6,136 bases of DNA from CAYVUV01 sp964455095 (GTDB taxonomy: Bacteria; Desulfobacterota; Binatia; HRBIN30; CADEER01): assembly GCA_964455095.1 (NCBI GenBank), contig CAYVUV010000086.1:1-6136 (forward strand). The letters run 5' to 3'. This document shows, one piece after another, positions 5,624 to 6,136 of the stretch (within the stretch, counting starts at the first letter, position 1; each line of letters starts with the position of its first letter). Below the pieces are notes generated by a model. That model did not search any database. It saw only the letters and a program-made list of their open reading frames with translations, and was not told the origin of the DNA. Both the position numbers and the translations under genes were made by a program.

Positions 5624-6136
5624 GGCAGCGGCTGCGCGACGACGACGTCGGCCCGCGCGCGCAGGTCGTCGAGATAGGCGCGCAGCGCGTCCTCGCCGGC
5701 GCGCCGGCGCAGCTCGGCCTGCACTTCGGACAGGATCTCGCTCAGCGGTGGCGCGCTGTCGGCCTGGCGCTCGACGACTTGCAGGACGTGATAGCCACTG
5801 CTCGAGCGGACTGCCTCGCTGACCGCGCCGACGTCGAGATCGAGCGCCGCGCGCAGCACCGTCGGGCCGAGGTAGTCGCGCAATTTGGACGCCGGCAGCA
5901 GGGCGTCGGGCAACGGCGTCAGCGGCGCATCGCCGAGCTCGGCGGCGACGGTGGCAAAGGCCTCGCCGGCGCGCAGCCGGGCGACGGCTGTCGCCGCGCG
6001 CTGCTCGGCTGCCGCCGCATCGCCGGTGGTCGCGGCGCGGCAGAAGATCTGGCGCAGGCGCAGGCGCCCCGGGCGGGTGAAGAAATCGCGGTGCTGGTCA
6101 TAGAAGGCCTGCGCCTCGGCCTCGCTCGGCTGCAGG
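5620..6136 (-). CDS. PpiC/SurA-like peptidyl-prolyl cis-trans isomerase, 5' end outside window
   Basis: This is the C-terminal 171 residues of a parvulin-type periplasmic foldase; the N-terminus lies beyond the right edge. The frame is open to the edge, so internal TTG codons (for example at 5913) should not be taken as the start. It opens with the linker helix SEAEAQAFYDQHRDFFTRPG (4-23) typical of PpiC proteins. The rotamase fold follows: RLRLRQIF (24-31), the helix AVARLRAGEAFATVAAELG (50-68), and the final strands GAVSEAVRSSSGYHVLQVVE (103-122). It closes with a charged C-terminal helix LSEVQAELRRRAGEDALRAYLDDLRA. The usual His of the first strand (SHIL in canonical parvulins) is replaced by Gln (RQIF), and the central GDLG loop is replaced by a Pro-rich loop. 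Isomerase activity may thus be weak and the protein may act mainly as a chaperone. Its stop overlaps the HupE-like start. Confidence 0.85.
   Translation of the reverse strand, partial: LQPSEAEAQAFYDQHRDFFTRPGRLRLRQIFCRAATTGDAAAAEQRAATAVARLRAGEAFATVAAELGDAPLTPLPDALLPASKLRDYLGPTVLRAALDLDVGAVSEAVRSSSGYHVLQVVERQADSAPPLSEILSEVQAELRRRAGEDALRAYLDDLRARADVVVAQPLP

Noticed and set aside
4601..5677. 358-codon plus-strand open frame opposite the HupE-like gene
   Set aside because: The composition is Gly/Arg/Ala/Gln-rich and without motifs, whereas the opposite strand encodes a coherent signal peptide, helices and HupE/UreJ signatures.

Overview
The window looks like chromosomal DNA from a high-GC, Gram-negative-type environmental bacterium. 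The basis is strong G/C preference at third codon positions, three proteins with clear N-terminal signal peptides, and a parvulin-type periplasmic foldase. Two secreted proteins end in a Cys-containing, dockerin-like double calcium-loop domain. I associate its form in the YVTN protein (GDCDGDGAVTVAELIRGV) with uncultured Binatota and deltaproteobacterial lineages. That taxonomic placement is from memory, is an inference, and is not proven by the window.

Layout. (1) Left block, minus strand: a secreted FG-GAP/VCBS seven-bladed propeller with a Thr/Pro/Arg-rich linker and dockerin-like tail (451-2034). It is followed after 37 bases by the start of a secreted DNRLRE-domain protein (1-413) that runs off the left edge. 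(2) A 134-base divergent intergenic region (2035-2168) packed with nested inverted repeats. (3) Plus strand: a secreted YVTN-repeat seven-bladed propeller with the same kind of dockerin-like tail (2169-3374). (4) A 140-base convergent intergenic region (3375-3514) carrying two head-to-head copies of a REP-like palindrome. (5) Right block, minus strand, transcribed from the right edge leftward: the C-terminal part of a PpiC/SurA-like peptidyl-prolyl isomerase (5620-6136), a HupE/UreJ-type membrane protein (4433-5623) whose GTG start overlaps the isomerase stop, and a FabG-like short-chain dehydrogenase (3515-4339) that probably has its own promoter.

How the genes relate. The two divergent propeller proteins and the DNRLRE protein look like an extracellular or surface-protein locus built from repeat scaffolds and shared C-terminal modules; no enzymatic role is visible for them. 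The isomerase and HupE-like protein form a translationally coupled pair, consistent with a foldase serving an envelope membrane protein. The dehydrogenase is probably an independent metabolic gene. Every stretch longer than 300 bases is covered by a gene. I found no RNA gene, CRISPR array, transposase or phage gene. Apart from the REP-like pair and the paired propeller/dockerin-like architecture, the window is fairly ordinary, and I do not see a convincing new defence or biosynthetic system.
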